DNA of 64,000 bases from an uncultured Acetatifactor sp. (lineage in GTDB: Bacteria > Bacillota > Clostridia > Lachnospirales > Lachnospiraceae): assembly GCA_947589075.1 (NCBI GenBank), contig CANQBS010000004.1, positions 30,222-94,221 on the forward strand, given 5' to 3'. The notes beneath the pieces were generated by a model that had not been told where the DNA came from, searched no databases, and saw nothing but the letters and a program-made list of their open reading frames with translations. The position numbers and the translations under genes were made by a program. This document shows positions 1 to 7,991 of this stretch, in pieces. The stretch's first letter is position 1, and each line of letters starts with the position of its first letter.

Positions 1-553
1 CAGGGGTGTGGAAGCGGATTCTGTGGTCTCGGACAGTTACCAGGCGAGCTATGACTTAACTTCATACCTGATTGAGCTCGGACACCGAAAGATTGCTTTT
101 GTAGGGAATCTGAACTATACCAACAGCGTCAATGACCGATATCTGGGTTATTATAAGGCTCTTCTGGAGAAGGATCTGAATCTGGATCCTGCCTACCGGA
201 TTGATGACCGGGACGAACAGGGGATTCTGGATACCTTCAGTCTTCCTGAAAAGATGCCTACAGCTTTTGTATGCAACAACGATTATACTGCCTTTAATCT
301 GACAAAGCAGCTGAAAAAAGCAGGATACAGGGTTCCGGAGCAGGTCAGTGTGGTGGGCTTTGATGATGTCCTGTATTCGGAAATTTCGGATCCGCCGATT
401 ACTTCGGTACATGTGCACAGGGGGTTTATGGCGGAACAGGCGATCCTTCTGATGAAACGCAGATTCCAGCAGCCGGATGCCAGACCGAGCACTGTTACGA
501 TCAATTGTTCCATCAAATATCGGGAATCTGTAAAAAGGATAGAAAATGAGTGA
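1..553 (+). CDS. LacI/GalR-family transcriptional regulator, C-terminal part (gene begins before the window)
   Basis: The reading frame is open from the first base, so this is the 3' part of a longer gene. About 180 residues resemble the periplasmic-binding-protein-like sensor domain of LacI/GalR repressors: the segments LIELGHRKIAFVGN, PTAFVCNNDYTAFNL and VPEQVSVVGFDDVLYSE are typical of this family. The DNA-binding helix-turn-helix lies outside the window. Such proteins bind a sugar or nucleoside and release an operator. The ligand cannot be read from this part. It is followed by a noncoding stretch and then spoVT. Confidence 0.85.
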   Translation, partial: RGVEADSVVSDSYQASYDLTSYLIELGHRKIAFVGNLNYTNSVNDRYLGYYKALLEKDLNLDPAYRIDDRDEQGILDTFSLPEKMPTAFVCNNDYTAFNLTKQLKKAGYRVPEQVSVVGFDDVLYSEISDPPITSVHVHRGFMAEQAILLMKRRFQQPDARPSTVTINCSIKYRESVKRIENE

Positions 554-616
554 AGTCCTTGAATCTTCTGTAATTTTTCTGCGTGCTTACATAAATTTCA
601 TCCATTTACAAATAAT

Positions 617-636
617 AGTTTCCATGGATGGAAACT
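617..636. promoter_or_regulatory. 20-bp palindrome upstream of spoVT
   Basis: Two 9-bp arms (AGTTTCCAT and ATGGAAACT) match perfectly as an inverted repeat around a central GG. It sits about 90 bp before spoVT and 64 bp after the regulator stop codon. It could be an operator or a small RNA hairpin. No poly-T tract follows, so it does not look like a terminator. Its function is not shown by the sequence. Confidence 0.3.
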
Positions 637-726
637 TTCTACAGTGGAAGCCGGATACCTGAAAAGGACAGTAGGCAGATCTGTCCGAAAGGGAAAATAC
701 CGAAAGAAAATGGAGGAAAAGATAAT

Positions 727-1272
727 ATGAAAGCCACAGGAATAGTACGAAGAATCGATGACCTTGGAAGGGTGGTCATTCCCAAGGAGATCCGCAGGAC
801 CCTCCGCATCCGTGAAAGCGATCCCTTAGAGATCTTCACGGACAGGGAGGGCGAGATCATTTTGAAAAAATACTCTCCCATCGGGGAAATGAGCACCTTT
901 GCAAAGCAATATGCGGAAAGCCTTGCCCAGGTTTCCGGGCATACCGCCATGGTGACGGACAGGGATCAGTTTATCGCCGTGTCCGGCGGATATAAGAGCA
1001 TGATGGGAAAGTCCATCAGCAAGCAGTTAGAGGATAAGATCACCAACCGGGAAAGCGTTATGGCTGCCAGAGGGGATCATAAATTTATTCCGGTCTGCGA
1101 GGATGGAGGGGACGAGTACCAGCATGAGGCCATCGCCCCCATCATCTGCGAAGGGGATGTGATCGGTTCCGTGATCCTTTTAGAGGATGACAACAAAGGC
1201 AGGATGGGAGAGGTGGAGCAGAAGCTCATCCAGTCCGCCGCGGGCTTCCTGGGGAGACAGATGGAGCAATAA
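727..1272 (+). CDS. spoVT: Stage V sporulation protein T (AbrB-type transcription factor)
   Basis: A 181-aa protein starting MKATGIVRRIDDLGRVV, with a good GGAGG ribosome site a few bases before the ATG. Residues 1-50 form an AbrB/SpoVT swapped-hairpin DNA-binding domain (DDLGRVVIPKEIRRTLRI). Residues 56-180 match the GAF-like sensor domain of SpoVT. The length fits Bacillus subtilis SpoVT (178 aa). In that organism SpoVT is made in the forespore and tunes sigma-G-dependent genes. An in-frame upstream extension exists but lacks the family N-terminus, so the ATG at 727 is preferred. It is convergent with pepF, with one base between the stop codons. Its presence suggests a spore-forming host. 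Confidence 0.93.
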   Translation: MKATGIVRRIDDLGRVVIPKEIRRTLRIRESDPLEIFTDREGEIILKKYSPIGEMSTFAKQYAESLAQVSGHTAMVTDRDQFIAVSGGYKSMMGKSISKQLEDKITNRESVMAARGDHKFIPVCEDGGDEYQHEAIAPIICEGDVIGSVILLEDDNKGRMGEVEQKLIQSAAGFLGRQMEQ

Positions 1273-1273
1273 G

Positions 1274-3106
1274 TCAGAGCTCCTCTGAAAGCCCGCAGAT
1301 CTCATCGATCATTTCACCGATCTTGTCTATGGTGTGGAGCAGGGGTGCATCCGTGGTGATGTCTACTCCAGCCATTTTGGCAAGCCCAACAGGAGGAAGC
1401 GTCCCGCCGGCAGTCAGAACCTGTTTCCAGTCTGCCACCGCCGCTTCCCCTTCTTTTTCAATTCTGTCGCATACTTCCGTGGCAATGGTGAGTCCTGCGC
1501 TGTAGGTATAAGAATATAATCCCATATAATAATGAGGCTGGCGCATCCAGGTCAGCTCGGCGCCGGGGATGATCTCTACAGCGTCTCCCCAAAACCGCTC
1601 CAGGGTCTCTTTTTTCAGGCGGCAAAGGGTTTCGGCCTGGACGCTCCCGCCGGCGTCGATGATCCGATAGACCTCCCGCTGGTATGCCGCTTCCAGCAGA
1701 TGGGTCACGAAATTATGGTAATAGGTGTGGCCGATCATGGAGCTTAAAACCCAGCGGCGGAAGCGCTTGTCCGGGTTGGTTTTCAGCAGATAGTGGGCCA
1801 TGAGGAGTTCGTTCATGGTGGAGGGGGCTTCCACAAAATAAGTGGATACGTCCGTATCGAAGAAGGACTGGGCGGCGTTGCAGGCTTTAAAATGACCGGC
1901 ATGTCCCAGCTCATGGGCCAGGGTGAACACGTCCGACATTCTTTCGTTCCAGTTTAACAGGATAAAGGAATGGCTGCCGTAGGGGCTTGCGCAGAAACCG
2001 CCAGTGGATTTCCCCTGGTTGCGGGCAAAATCCACCCATCTGTCCCGATAGGCTTCTCGGATCATTTCCTGATATTCCGGTCCCAAAATGGAGAGGCCCT
2101 CCTCGATATAATGCCTGGATTCCTCGATGGTCACTTTAGGGTCATATTCCGGGTCAACAGGCAGCTTCAGGTCCGCAAAGGTCATGCGGTCCAGGCGGTG
2201 AAGCTTTTGAAGCAGACGGGCATATTTTCTCATATGGGGAGCCAGCTTTTCCATGATGAGATCGATCTGGCGGTTATACAAGGAAATATCCACCTCCTGC
2301 TCAAAAAGCAGGCTGTCAAATACGGAAGAAAAACCCCGCAGGGCGGCCATGAGCTTATCCTGCTGTACCTGAGCCTGATAAGCCGCGGCGGTTACATTGG
2401 CGTATTCCCGGATCTTATCGGAAAAGGTCCGAAAGGCCGCGCGCCGCACTTCTGTGCGGGAGTCGTATTCGTAGTTGTCTTCAAAAAGGGAGTAGCCCAG
2501 GGGATATTCCTGCCCGTTTACGGTAAAGGAAGGAAAATGCATATCCGCCAGCTTCGCCATGTTATAGACCTGGTAGGGGGTGTTGAAAACCGGCGAAAGG
2601 GTGGCGAGGACCCGTTCCGTTTCCGGCTGCAGCCGGTGGGGCTTGAGACGCAGCAGCTTTTTCAGATAGAGGCTGTTTGCGTTGGTCCCTTTTGAGAGGG
2701 CTTCCGGGGCGGCGTCTGCGGTTTTGTTTGCAGCGGCCTCCAAAAGGGCGGTATCCTGCTCCAGGATCTCGCTGGCAATGAAGCTCAGACGGCTGAAAAT
2801 TTCGGACATTTTAAGTTCGATCCTGTCGTTGCGTTCTTTGTTGTGGGCATTCAGGTAATCCACCTCTACCGCAAGATAGGAATAGTTGGACACCAGGGTG
2901 CTGACGGCTAAAAGGGCGCGGTATTCGTCCAGACAGGCGTTGATCCGCTCCGCCGTGTTTAGCTTTCCCTTGTAGCGCTTTTCGATTTCCAGGCTCATCG
3001 CTTCCATTTTCTCCGCATCCCGCAGCATATCCTCTTCTGTGGCGTAGATTGCGGTCAGATCCCAGGTCAGTTCCTCCGGGACGTCTTTTCTCATCATAAG
3101 TTCCAT
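1274..3106 (-). CDS. pepF: Oligoendopeptidase F (M3 family zinc metallopeptidase)
   Basis: A 610-aa cytoplasmic peptidase that cleaves short peptides. The zinc motif HELGH is at residues 398-402. The N-terminal ENLYFQ-like helical region and the C-terminal AELTWMRQPHYYMGLYSYTYSAGL segment are typical of M3B oligoendopeptidase F. The length is normal (about 600 aa). The start at 3106 has a CCGGAGG ribosome site nine bases upstream; an internal ATG four codons in is a weaker alternative. It faces spoVT tail to tail. It is probably monocistronic, since the next gene upstream runs in the other direction. Confidence 0.95.
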   Translation of the reverse strand: MELMMRKDVPEELTWDLTAIYATEEDMLRDAEKMEAMSLEIEKRYKGKLNTAERINACLDEYRALLAVSTLVSNYSYLAVEVDYLNAHNKERNDRIELKMSEIFSRLSFIASEILEQDTALLEAAANKTADAAPEALSKGTNANSLYLKKLLRLKPHRLQPETERVLATLSPVFNTPYQVYNMAKLADMHFPSFTVNGQEYPLGYSLFEDNYEYDSRTEVRRAAFRTFSDKIREYANVTAAAYQAQVQQDKLMAALRGFSSVFDSLLFEQEVDISLYNRQIDLIMEKLAPHMRKYARLLQKLHRLDRMTFADLKLPVDPEYDPKVTIEESRHYIEEGLSILGPEYQEMIREAYRDRWVDFARNQGKSTGGFCASPYGSHSFILLNWNERMSDVFTLAHELGHAGHFKACNAAQSFFDTDVSTYFVEAPSTMNELLMAHYLLKTNPDKRFRRWVLSSMIGHTYYHNFVTHLLEAAYQREVYRIIDAGGSVQAETLCRLKKETLERFWGDAVEIIPGAELTWMRQPHYYMGLYSYTYSAGLTIATEVCDRIEKEGEAAVADWKQVLTAGGTLPPVGLAKMAGVDITTDAPLLHTIDKIGEMIDEICGLSEEL

Positions 3107-3296
3107 TTTTGGTTCCTCCGGATTTCGTAAAATTAAAAATTGCTCTAACCCGATTTTATCACAAAACGGAGCAGGTTTCCTTATTTTTCTTTATTTTTTC
3201 ATATTTATTCTAAAATACAGCAGACTGCGATAGGGAAGCTGCAGGATCGGACTGCGGAATTGTATAAGAATTGTGGAAGTTCAGGAAACTCTTCTC

Positions 3297-3325
3297 TTGT
3301 CAGAAGGAAACACTTATGTTATATT
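3297..3325 (+). promoter_or_regulatory. Sigma-A type promoter for the flavoprotein gene
   Basis: TTGTCA, a 17-bp spacer and TATATT lie about 58 bp before the start codon of the flavodoxin-family gene. The hexamers differ from consensus at two positions in total. Confidence 0.6.
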
Positions 3326-3382
3326 TTATATGGTCATAGGTCCCTGGAAAAAGGGTTCAGGACCGGAAAAGAGGTTAGGATA

Positions 3383-4012
3383 ATGAGTGATTCCTTAAAG
3401 GTATTGATTTTAAACGGAAGTCCCAGAAGGAACGGGAACACTTCCATCGCCATCCGCGAGATGGAGCATGTTTTCGCCCAGAGCGGAGTAGAGGCAGAGA
3501 CGGTGCAGATCGGTCAGCTGAATATCAGGGGCTGTATCGCCTGCGGCGGTTGTTACGGGAAAGGGAAATGTGTATTTGAAGATATTGTGAACGAGATCGC
3601 CCCTAAATTTGAAGCGGCGGATGGTCTGGTGGTGGCAAGCCCCGTGTATTACGCGTCAGCCAATGCCACTCTGATCGCCTGTCTGGACAGGCTTTTCTAC
3701 AGCACCCATTTCGACAAGACCATGAAAGTGGGAGCCAGTGTGGTCTGCGCCAGAAGAGGCGGCTGTTCCGCCACCTTTGATGAGCTGAATAAATATTTTA
3801 CCATATCCAACATGCCTGTGGCATCCAGCGCATATTGGAACAGCATCCATGGGACCGCCATGGGAGAAGCGGAAATGGACGAGGAAGGAAAGCAGGTCAT
3901 GCGCACCCTTGCCAGGAATATGGTATTTTTGATGAAGAGCATCGCCCTTGGAAAGGAGCAGTTTGGACTGCCGCAGAAGGAGATCAGGGTATCTACGAAT
4001 TTCATCAGGTAA
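3383..4012 (+). CDS. Flavodoxin-family NAD(P)H-dependent oxidoreductase (iron-sulfur flavoprotein-like)
   Basis: A 209-aa protein with the FMN phosphate-binding loop LNGSPRRNGNTS near residues 10-21. A cysteine cluster follows (C51, C54, C57, C63 in CIACGGCYGKGKC), as seen in iron-sulfur flavoproteins and related NADPH-dependent FMN reductases. The segment ASPVYYASANATLIACLDR is the second flavin-contact loop. The physiological substrate is unknown; members reduce quinones, azo or nitro compounds. The start at 3383 follows an AGGTTAGGATA ribosome site; a longer frame upstream has no family homology. It precedes aspS by 94 bp and has its own promoter. Confidence 0.82.
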   Translation: MSDSLKVLILNGSPRRNGNTSIAIREMEHVFAQSGVEAETVQIGQLNIRGCIACGGCYGKGKCVFEDIVNEIAPKFEAADGLVVASPVYYASANATLIACLDRLFYSTHFDKTMKVGASVVCARRGGCSATFDELNKYFTISNMPVASSAYWNSIHGTAMGEAEMDEEGKQVMRTLARNMVFLMKSIALGKEQFGLPQKEIRVSTNFIR

Positions 4013-4020
4013 AGAGCGAT

Positions 4021-4077
4021 CGGATAACTGAGCATGGTTTTCAGATAAAGCGGAGCAGGACTTTCTGCGGTTATCCG
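4021..4077 (+). promoter_or_regulatory. Possible structured leader of aspS
   Basis: CGGATAAC (4021-4028) pairs perfectly with GTTATCCG (4070-4077). Inside it a second stem can form between CAGATAAAG and CTTTCTG with a two-base bulge. It lies just before the aspS ribosome site. There is no T-box sequence or U-tract, so it is neither a clear T-box nor a terminator. It may be a transcript-stabilising or attenuating hairpin. Confidence 0.3.
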
Positions 4078-4106
4078 AAAAATGTCAACATCGGGAGGAT
4101 TGTGAA

Positions 4107-5885
4107 ATGCAGTCAAGAACACATACCTGCGGGGAATTGAGAAAGAGCAACGCAGGCGAACGCGTTACCATCGTGGGATGGATGGAAAATGTAAGGGAGG
4201 TGGGAAGCAATCTGGCTTTTATGATCCTCCGGGATTTTTACGGCACCACCCAGGTGGTCATAGAAGAGGAAAAGATGATGGCTCAGATCAAGCCCATCAA
4301 TAAGGAGTCGACCCTTTCTGTGACCGGCGTGGTCAGGGAGAGAAGCAATATCAATACCAAGATCCCTACGGGGGAAATCGAGATCGTCCCGGAAAAGATC
4401 GAAGTGCTGGGACTTTGCCGTCATGCGGAGCTTCCTTTTGAGATCAACCGCTCCAGGGAGGCGGATGAGTCCTTCCGCCTGAAATACCGTTACCTGGATC
4501 TGCGCAATCCGGAGGTAAAGAAAAATATCGTGCTGCGCTGCAACGTGGTGTCCGCCCTGCGAAACGCCATGACCGAGCAGGGGTTTCTGGAGATCACCAC
4601 CCCAATCCTCACCGCTTCCTCTCCGGAAGGGGCCAGGGATTATCTGGTACCTGCCAGGAAGCATCCGGGCAAATTTTACGCCCTTCCCCAGGCGCCCCAG
4701 CAGTTTAAGCAGCTTTTGATGACAGCTGGATTTGACCGGTATTTTCAGATCGCTCCCTGTTTTCGGGATGAGGACGCCAGAGGGGATCGTTCCCCCGGGG
4801 AATTTTACCAGCTGGATATGGAAATGGCCTTCGCCACCAAGGAGGATGTGTTCGGGGTGCTGGAGGAAGTGCTTCCTCCCATTTTCGCAAAATATGGCAA
4901 ATATAACACCGCTTCCTCCGCGCCTTTTCAAAGGATCCCCTATCTTCAGGCCATGGAGGAGTTCGGCACGGACAAGCCGGATCTGCGCATTGACCTGAGG
5001 GTGACGGATGTGACAGAAGAGCTGGCGGAATGTGGTTTCGGACCCTTTGCGGGGAATGTGGTAAAGGCAGTTCCCGTTTCTGACTGTAGGCTTACCAGAA
5101 AAGCCATCGACAAGATCTGCGCGGATATCGAGGTGCAGGCAGGCAGCAAGGCTTATTGGTTCAAATGTGATGAAAACGGCGTGCTCTCCGGCGGAATCGC
5201 CAAATTTGTGAACGGGGATCCGGAAACCTTGGCCGCGGTGACCGAAAAGCTTTCTCTTGCCCCCAATACCCTGGTGGTGCTAGGCGCAGGGAAGAAGGAA
5301 GCTGCACAGAAGATCGCAGGTGTGGCAGTGAAGATGCTGGGAGCGGCCTGCGAGGGTCATATGAGAAAGGAAACCTATGAGTTCTGCTGGATCATCGATT
5401 TCCCCATGTATGAGATCGGAGAAGAGTCCGGGGAACTGGAATTCTGCCACAACCCCTTCTCCATGCCTTCCGGCGGGATGGAGGTCCTTCTGGCAGCGGA
5501 GCGGGGAGAGATAGATCCCCTCACCATAATGGCGGATCAGTATGATCTGGTGTGCAACGGCGTGGAGCTTTCCTCCGGCGCGGTTCGGAACCACGATCCT
5601 GAGATCATGGTAAAGGCTTTTGAAATGGTGCATCTCGGGGAAGAGGAAGTGAAGGCGAAGTTCCCTGCCATGTACAATGCCTTTACCTATGGAGCGCCGC
5701 CCCATGCCGGCATCGCTCCGGGCATCGACCGTATGGTCATGCTCCTTGCAGGGGAGGATTCCATCCGTGAGATCATCGCCTTCCCCATGAACAAAAACGC
5801 CCAGGATGTGATGATGGGGGCTCCCTCCGAAGTGGAGCAGAAGCAGCTGGACGAGCTGCATATCGCTGTGACATCTGAAAAGTAA
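4107..5885 (+). CDS. aspS: Aspartate--tRNA ligase
   Basis: A 592-aa class II aminoacyl-tRNA synthetase, the usual length for bacterial AspRS. An OB-fold anticodon-binding domain covers about residues 1-105. The catalytic core follows, with motif 2 around residue 214 (FRDEDARGDRSPGEFYQLDMEM), the bacterial GAD insertion, and motif 3 near the C-terminus (GIAPGIDRMVMLLAG). Motif 2 departs from the common RADRQPEFTQ form, as some clostridial AspRS do. Whether it also charges tRNA-Asn cannot be told here. The ATG has a GGGAGG site nine bases upstream, and a strong terminator follows the gene. Confidence 0.96.
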   Translation: MQSRTHTCGELRKSNAGERVTIVGWMENVREVGSNLAFMILRDFYGTTQVVIEEEKMMAQIKPINKESTLSVTGVVRERSNINTKIPTGEIEIVPEKIEVLGLCRHAELPFEINRSREADESFRLKYRYLDLRNPEVKKNIVLRCNVVSALRNAMTEQGFLEITTPILTASSPEGARDYLVPARKHPGKFYALPQAPQQFKQLLMTAGFDRYFQIAPCFRDEDARGDRSPGEFYQLDMEMAFATKEDVFGVLEEVLPPIFAKYGKYNTASSAPFQRIPYLQAMEEFGTDKPDLRIDLRVTDVTEELAECGFGPFAGNVVKAVPVSDCRLTRKAIDKICADIEVQAGSKAYWFKCDENGVLSGGIAKFVNGDPETLAAVTEKLSLAPNTLVVLGAGKKEAAQKIAGVAVKMLGAACEGHMRKETYEFCWIIDFPMYEIGEESGELEFCHNPFSMPSGGMEVLLAAERGEIDPLTIMADQYDLVCNGVELSSGAVRNHDPEIMVKAFEMVHLGEEEVKAKFPAMYNAFTYGAPPHAGIAPGIDRMVMLLAGEDSIREIIAFPMNKNAQDVMMGAPSEVEQKQLDELHIAVTSEK

Positions 5886-5912
5886 TGGGCTGAACCTGAT
5901 AAGATATGGAGA

Positions 5913-5946
5913 AATCCTCCGGCGAAGTAGTCGCCGGAGGATTTTT
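5913..5946 (+). terminator. Rho-independent terminator after aspS
   Basis: A perfect 13-bp GC-rich stem (arms 5913-5925 and 5931-5943, loop AGTAG) runs into a T tract. Confidence 0.92.
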
Positions 5947-5973
5947 GAAAATCCATCGTCATTTTTACACCCC

Positions 5974-6004
5974 TGCATATCACGGGCCTGCCCGTGATAT
6001 TGCA
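5974..6004. repeat. Long imperfect palindrome between aspS and the sigma gene
   Basis: ATATCACGGGC and GCCCGTGATAT are perfect inverted arms around CT, and flanking TGCA bases extend the symmetry with one mismatch. A second hairpin, TTTGAAAG-TTTA-CTTTCAAA, lies at 6016-6035. Neither has a terminator T tract. They could be operator sites or an intergenic repeat; a similar CACGGGC hairpin follows tuf. Confidence 0.4.
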
Positions 6005-6116
6005 CCAATGAATCGTTTGAAAGTTTACTTTCAAATTTGCCTCCGCCCACCTAACAATCCGGGTTTCTCACCGACTATACAGGTGAAAGCATTGATCAAT
6101 CGCTTGGAGTGCAGCC

Positions 6117-7751
6117 ATGAAAAAACAGGAATTGCTGAAATACCTTGACGACAATCTGATGGACAAGCTGTACGGGTTTTGTTACGCCCGAACCAACGAC
6201 AGCTATGAAGCCCAGGACCTGTGTTCGGACATTATTTTTGCCCTGGTGAAGGCAGCCGGAACCCAGGGAGAGGTTTTAAACTTCTATCCCTTCCTCTGGA
6301 GGATTGCCCGGAACGTATATGCGGATTTCTCGGAGAAAAAAAGAAAACGGGCGGATGCCTTTTACGAAGGGGATGCGGAGGAACTCCTGCAGTCTCTGGC
6401 CGCGAAGGAGGAGCCGGAGGCGTGGGACGAGCTGCTGCAGGCAGTTTATAAGCGGCTTGCCTTTCTCACCAGGGCTTACCGGGAGGTCATGATCCTCTAC
6501 TATCTGGAAGGATTGTCCGCCGCAGAGATCGCGAAACGGCAGAACACCAGCCCGGTCGCCGTCCGTCAAAGGTTGTTTCAGGCAAGGCAAAAAATCAAAA
6601 GTGAGGTGGAAAAAATGACGGAAATGGATAACAGGCCCATGAGCCTGAAAGAAATTGATTTTGAGATATGGGGGACTGGCAGACCCTCCTGGGGCGACCC
6701 GCGGGATGTCTGCACCAGAATGCTTTCCCGGCATATGGTATGGCTCTGCCATAAGAAGCCTATGAGCACCTCCGAAATCGCAGAAGAGCTGAACGTCCCC
6801 ACCGTTTATGTGGAGGAAGAGCTTGAGATCCTTACAAAAGGAACGAATGGAGAATATGGGCTCTTACGCAGGTTAGAAAATGGGAAATATGCCATCAATT
6901 TTGTCCTGCTGGATTCAGAGGCAATAGAAAAGGCAAACGCCATCTATCTGGAGTATCTTCCCAGGATCTGCGGGATCCTCTCATACTTTATCGAAGCCTA
7001 CAAGAAGGAATATCTGGCCTTCCCCTATCTGAACAAACGGGTTGACCTGAACCTGATCCTCTGGCAGCAGATCAGGGTAATGGTGGACAGCTTTTCCGGC
7101 AGCGTAAGACGGATCCTTTCGGAAAAATATTTTTCCCGGGTTCCCTCCACAGACCGCCCCTTTAGTGTGTATGGGTATGTTTTGGATAAGGATGGAAGGA
7201 GCTTTGGAGCCGGTTGGGATGGAACGGAAGCTGCAAACATCTGCGGATTCTCCCGTGTCAAACTGGAGAACATCTACTACTTCGCCCGGATCAAACCACA
7301 CTTCCACTGCGGTCACAACGTCGCCACCGATCCCCAGCTTCAGCTGGCCATCAGAGCCATCCAGGGACTTAAGATTTCCGATCTGTCGGAAGAAGAAAAG
7401 GAACATGCAGCGAAGGCTGTGGAATGCGGCTATTTATATCGGGAAGGGGAAGCCCTCTATACCAAAATACTGGTGAACTCCATGGAGGACAACGACAGAT
7501 TGTTCGGTGTGAGCGTAAAGCTGCGAAACGGCTATTTCCAGGAGGAAGCGGAACTGATCGCGGAAAAAATCGCAGATTTGATCCGCAGGACTATTCCGGA
7601 ATATCTGCTGGGGGAATGGCGTTTTGCCAATGACCTCGCCTCTTATCCCATCTTTGACAACGTGGTGGAGGAACTCATCCGGAACGGGATCCTCACACCC
7701 CCGAAGGACGGCGTCGGCGCGGAGGGCTGCTGGATGAGCGTCATGAAGTGA
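6117..7751 (+). CDS. ECF-like RNA polymerase sigma factor with a long C-terminal extension
   Basis: A 544-aa protein. Residues about 10-80 match sigma-70 region 2 (YEAQDLCSDIIFALVKA, FYPFLWRIARN) and about 110-165 match region 4 (REVMILYYLEGLSAAEIAKRQNTSPVAVRQRLFQAR). ECF sigma factors normally end near there (160-190 aa). This one continues for about 370 residues. The extension begins with a probable winged helix (residues 205-245, MSTSEIAEELNVPTVYVEEELEILTKG) and then has no domain I recognise. The start has only a weak ribosome site (TTGGAGTG). The gene is followed by a terminator and a second, longer sigma fusion. The extension may take the place of a separate anti-sigma factor, which is an inference. 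Confidence 0.82.
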   Translation: MKKQELLKYLDDNLMDKLYGFCYARTNDSYEAQDLCSDIIFALVKAAGTQGEVLNFYPFLWRIARNVYADFSEKKRKRADAFYEGDAEELLQSLAAKEEPEAWDELLQAVYKRLAFLTRAYREVMILYYLEGLSAAEIAKRQNTSPVAVRQRLFQARQKIKSEVEKMTEMDNRPMSLKEIDFEIWGTGRPSWGDPRDVCTRMLSRHMVWLCHKKPMSTSEIAEELNVPTVYVEEELEILTKGTNGEYGLLRRLENGKYAINFVLLDSEAIEKANAIYLEYLPRICGILSYFIEAYKKEYLAFPYLNKRVDLNLILWQQIRVMVDSFSGSVRRILSEKYFSRVPSTDRPFSVYGYVLDKDGRSFGAGWDGTEAANICGFSRVKLENIYYFARIKPHFHCGHNVATDPQLQLAIRAIQGLKISDLSEEEKEHAAKAVECGYLYREGEALYTKILVNSMEDNDRLFGVSVKLRNGYFQEEAELIAEKIADLIRRTIPEYLLGEWRFANDLASYPIFDNVVEELIRNGILTPPKDGVGAEGCWMSVMK

Positions 7752-7807
7752 GGAAACTGCGGGTGAACACAGGCAGGATCTAAAAAAGAAAAGTTTGGAA
7801 CACATAT

Positions 7808-7846
7808 GTGCCGCTTTGAAAGAAAAACAAAGCGGCACTGTATTTT
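7808..7846 (+). terminator. Rho-independent terminator after the first sigma gene
   Basis: GTGCCGCTTTG and CAAAGCGGCAC form a perfect 11-bp stem with an A-rich loop, followed by TGTATTTTTT. Confidence 0.85.
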
Positions 7847-7901
7847 TTATAAATTTACCCAACCTTTTTATTCTTTCAATTGTCTTATTTATAGCGCTGA
7901 T

Positions 7902-7940
7902 CGATTGAAAAATGAGCCTGATAGATTATTTTTTCAATCG
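7902..7940. repeat. 11-bp inverted repeat in the leader of the second sigma gene
   Basis: CGATTGAAAAA (7902-7912) and TTTTTCAATCG (7930-7940) are perfect inverted arms 17 bp apart, ending about 50 bp before the start codon. They may be an operator or an RNA hairpin; no protein can be assigned. Confidence 0.4.
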
Positions 7941-7991
7941 GATGAAAAAGAAAGCTTTCAAAAAAGTACGGAAAAGAACAGGAGAACACGG

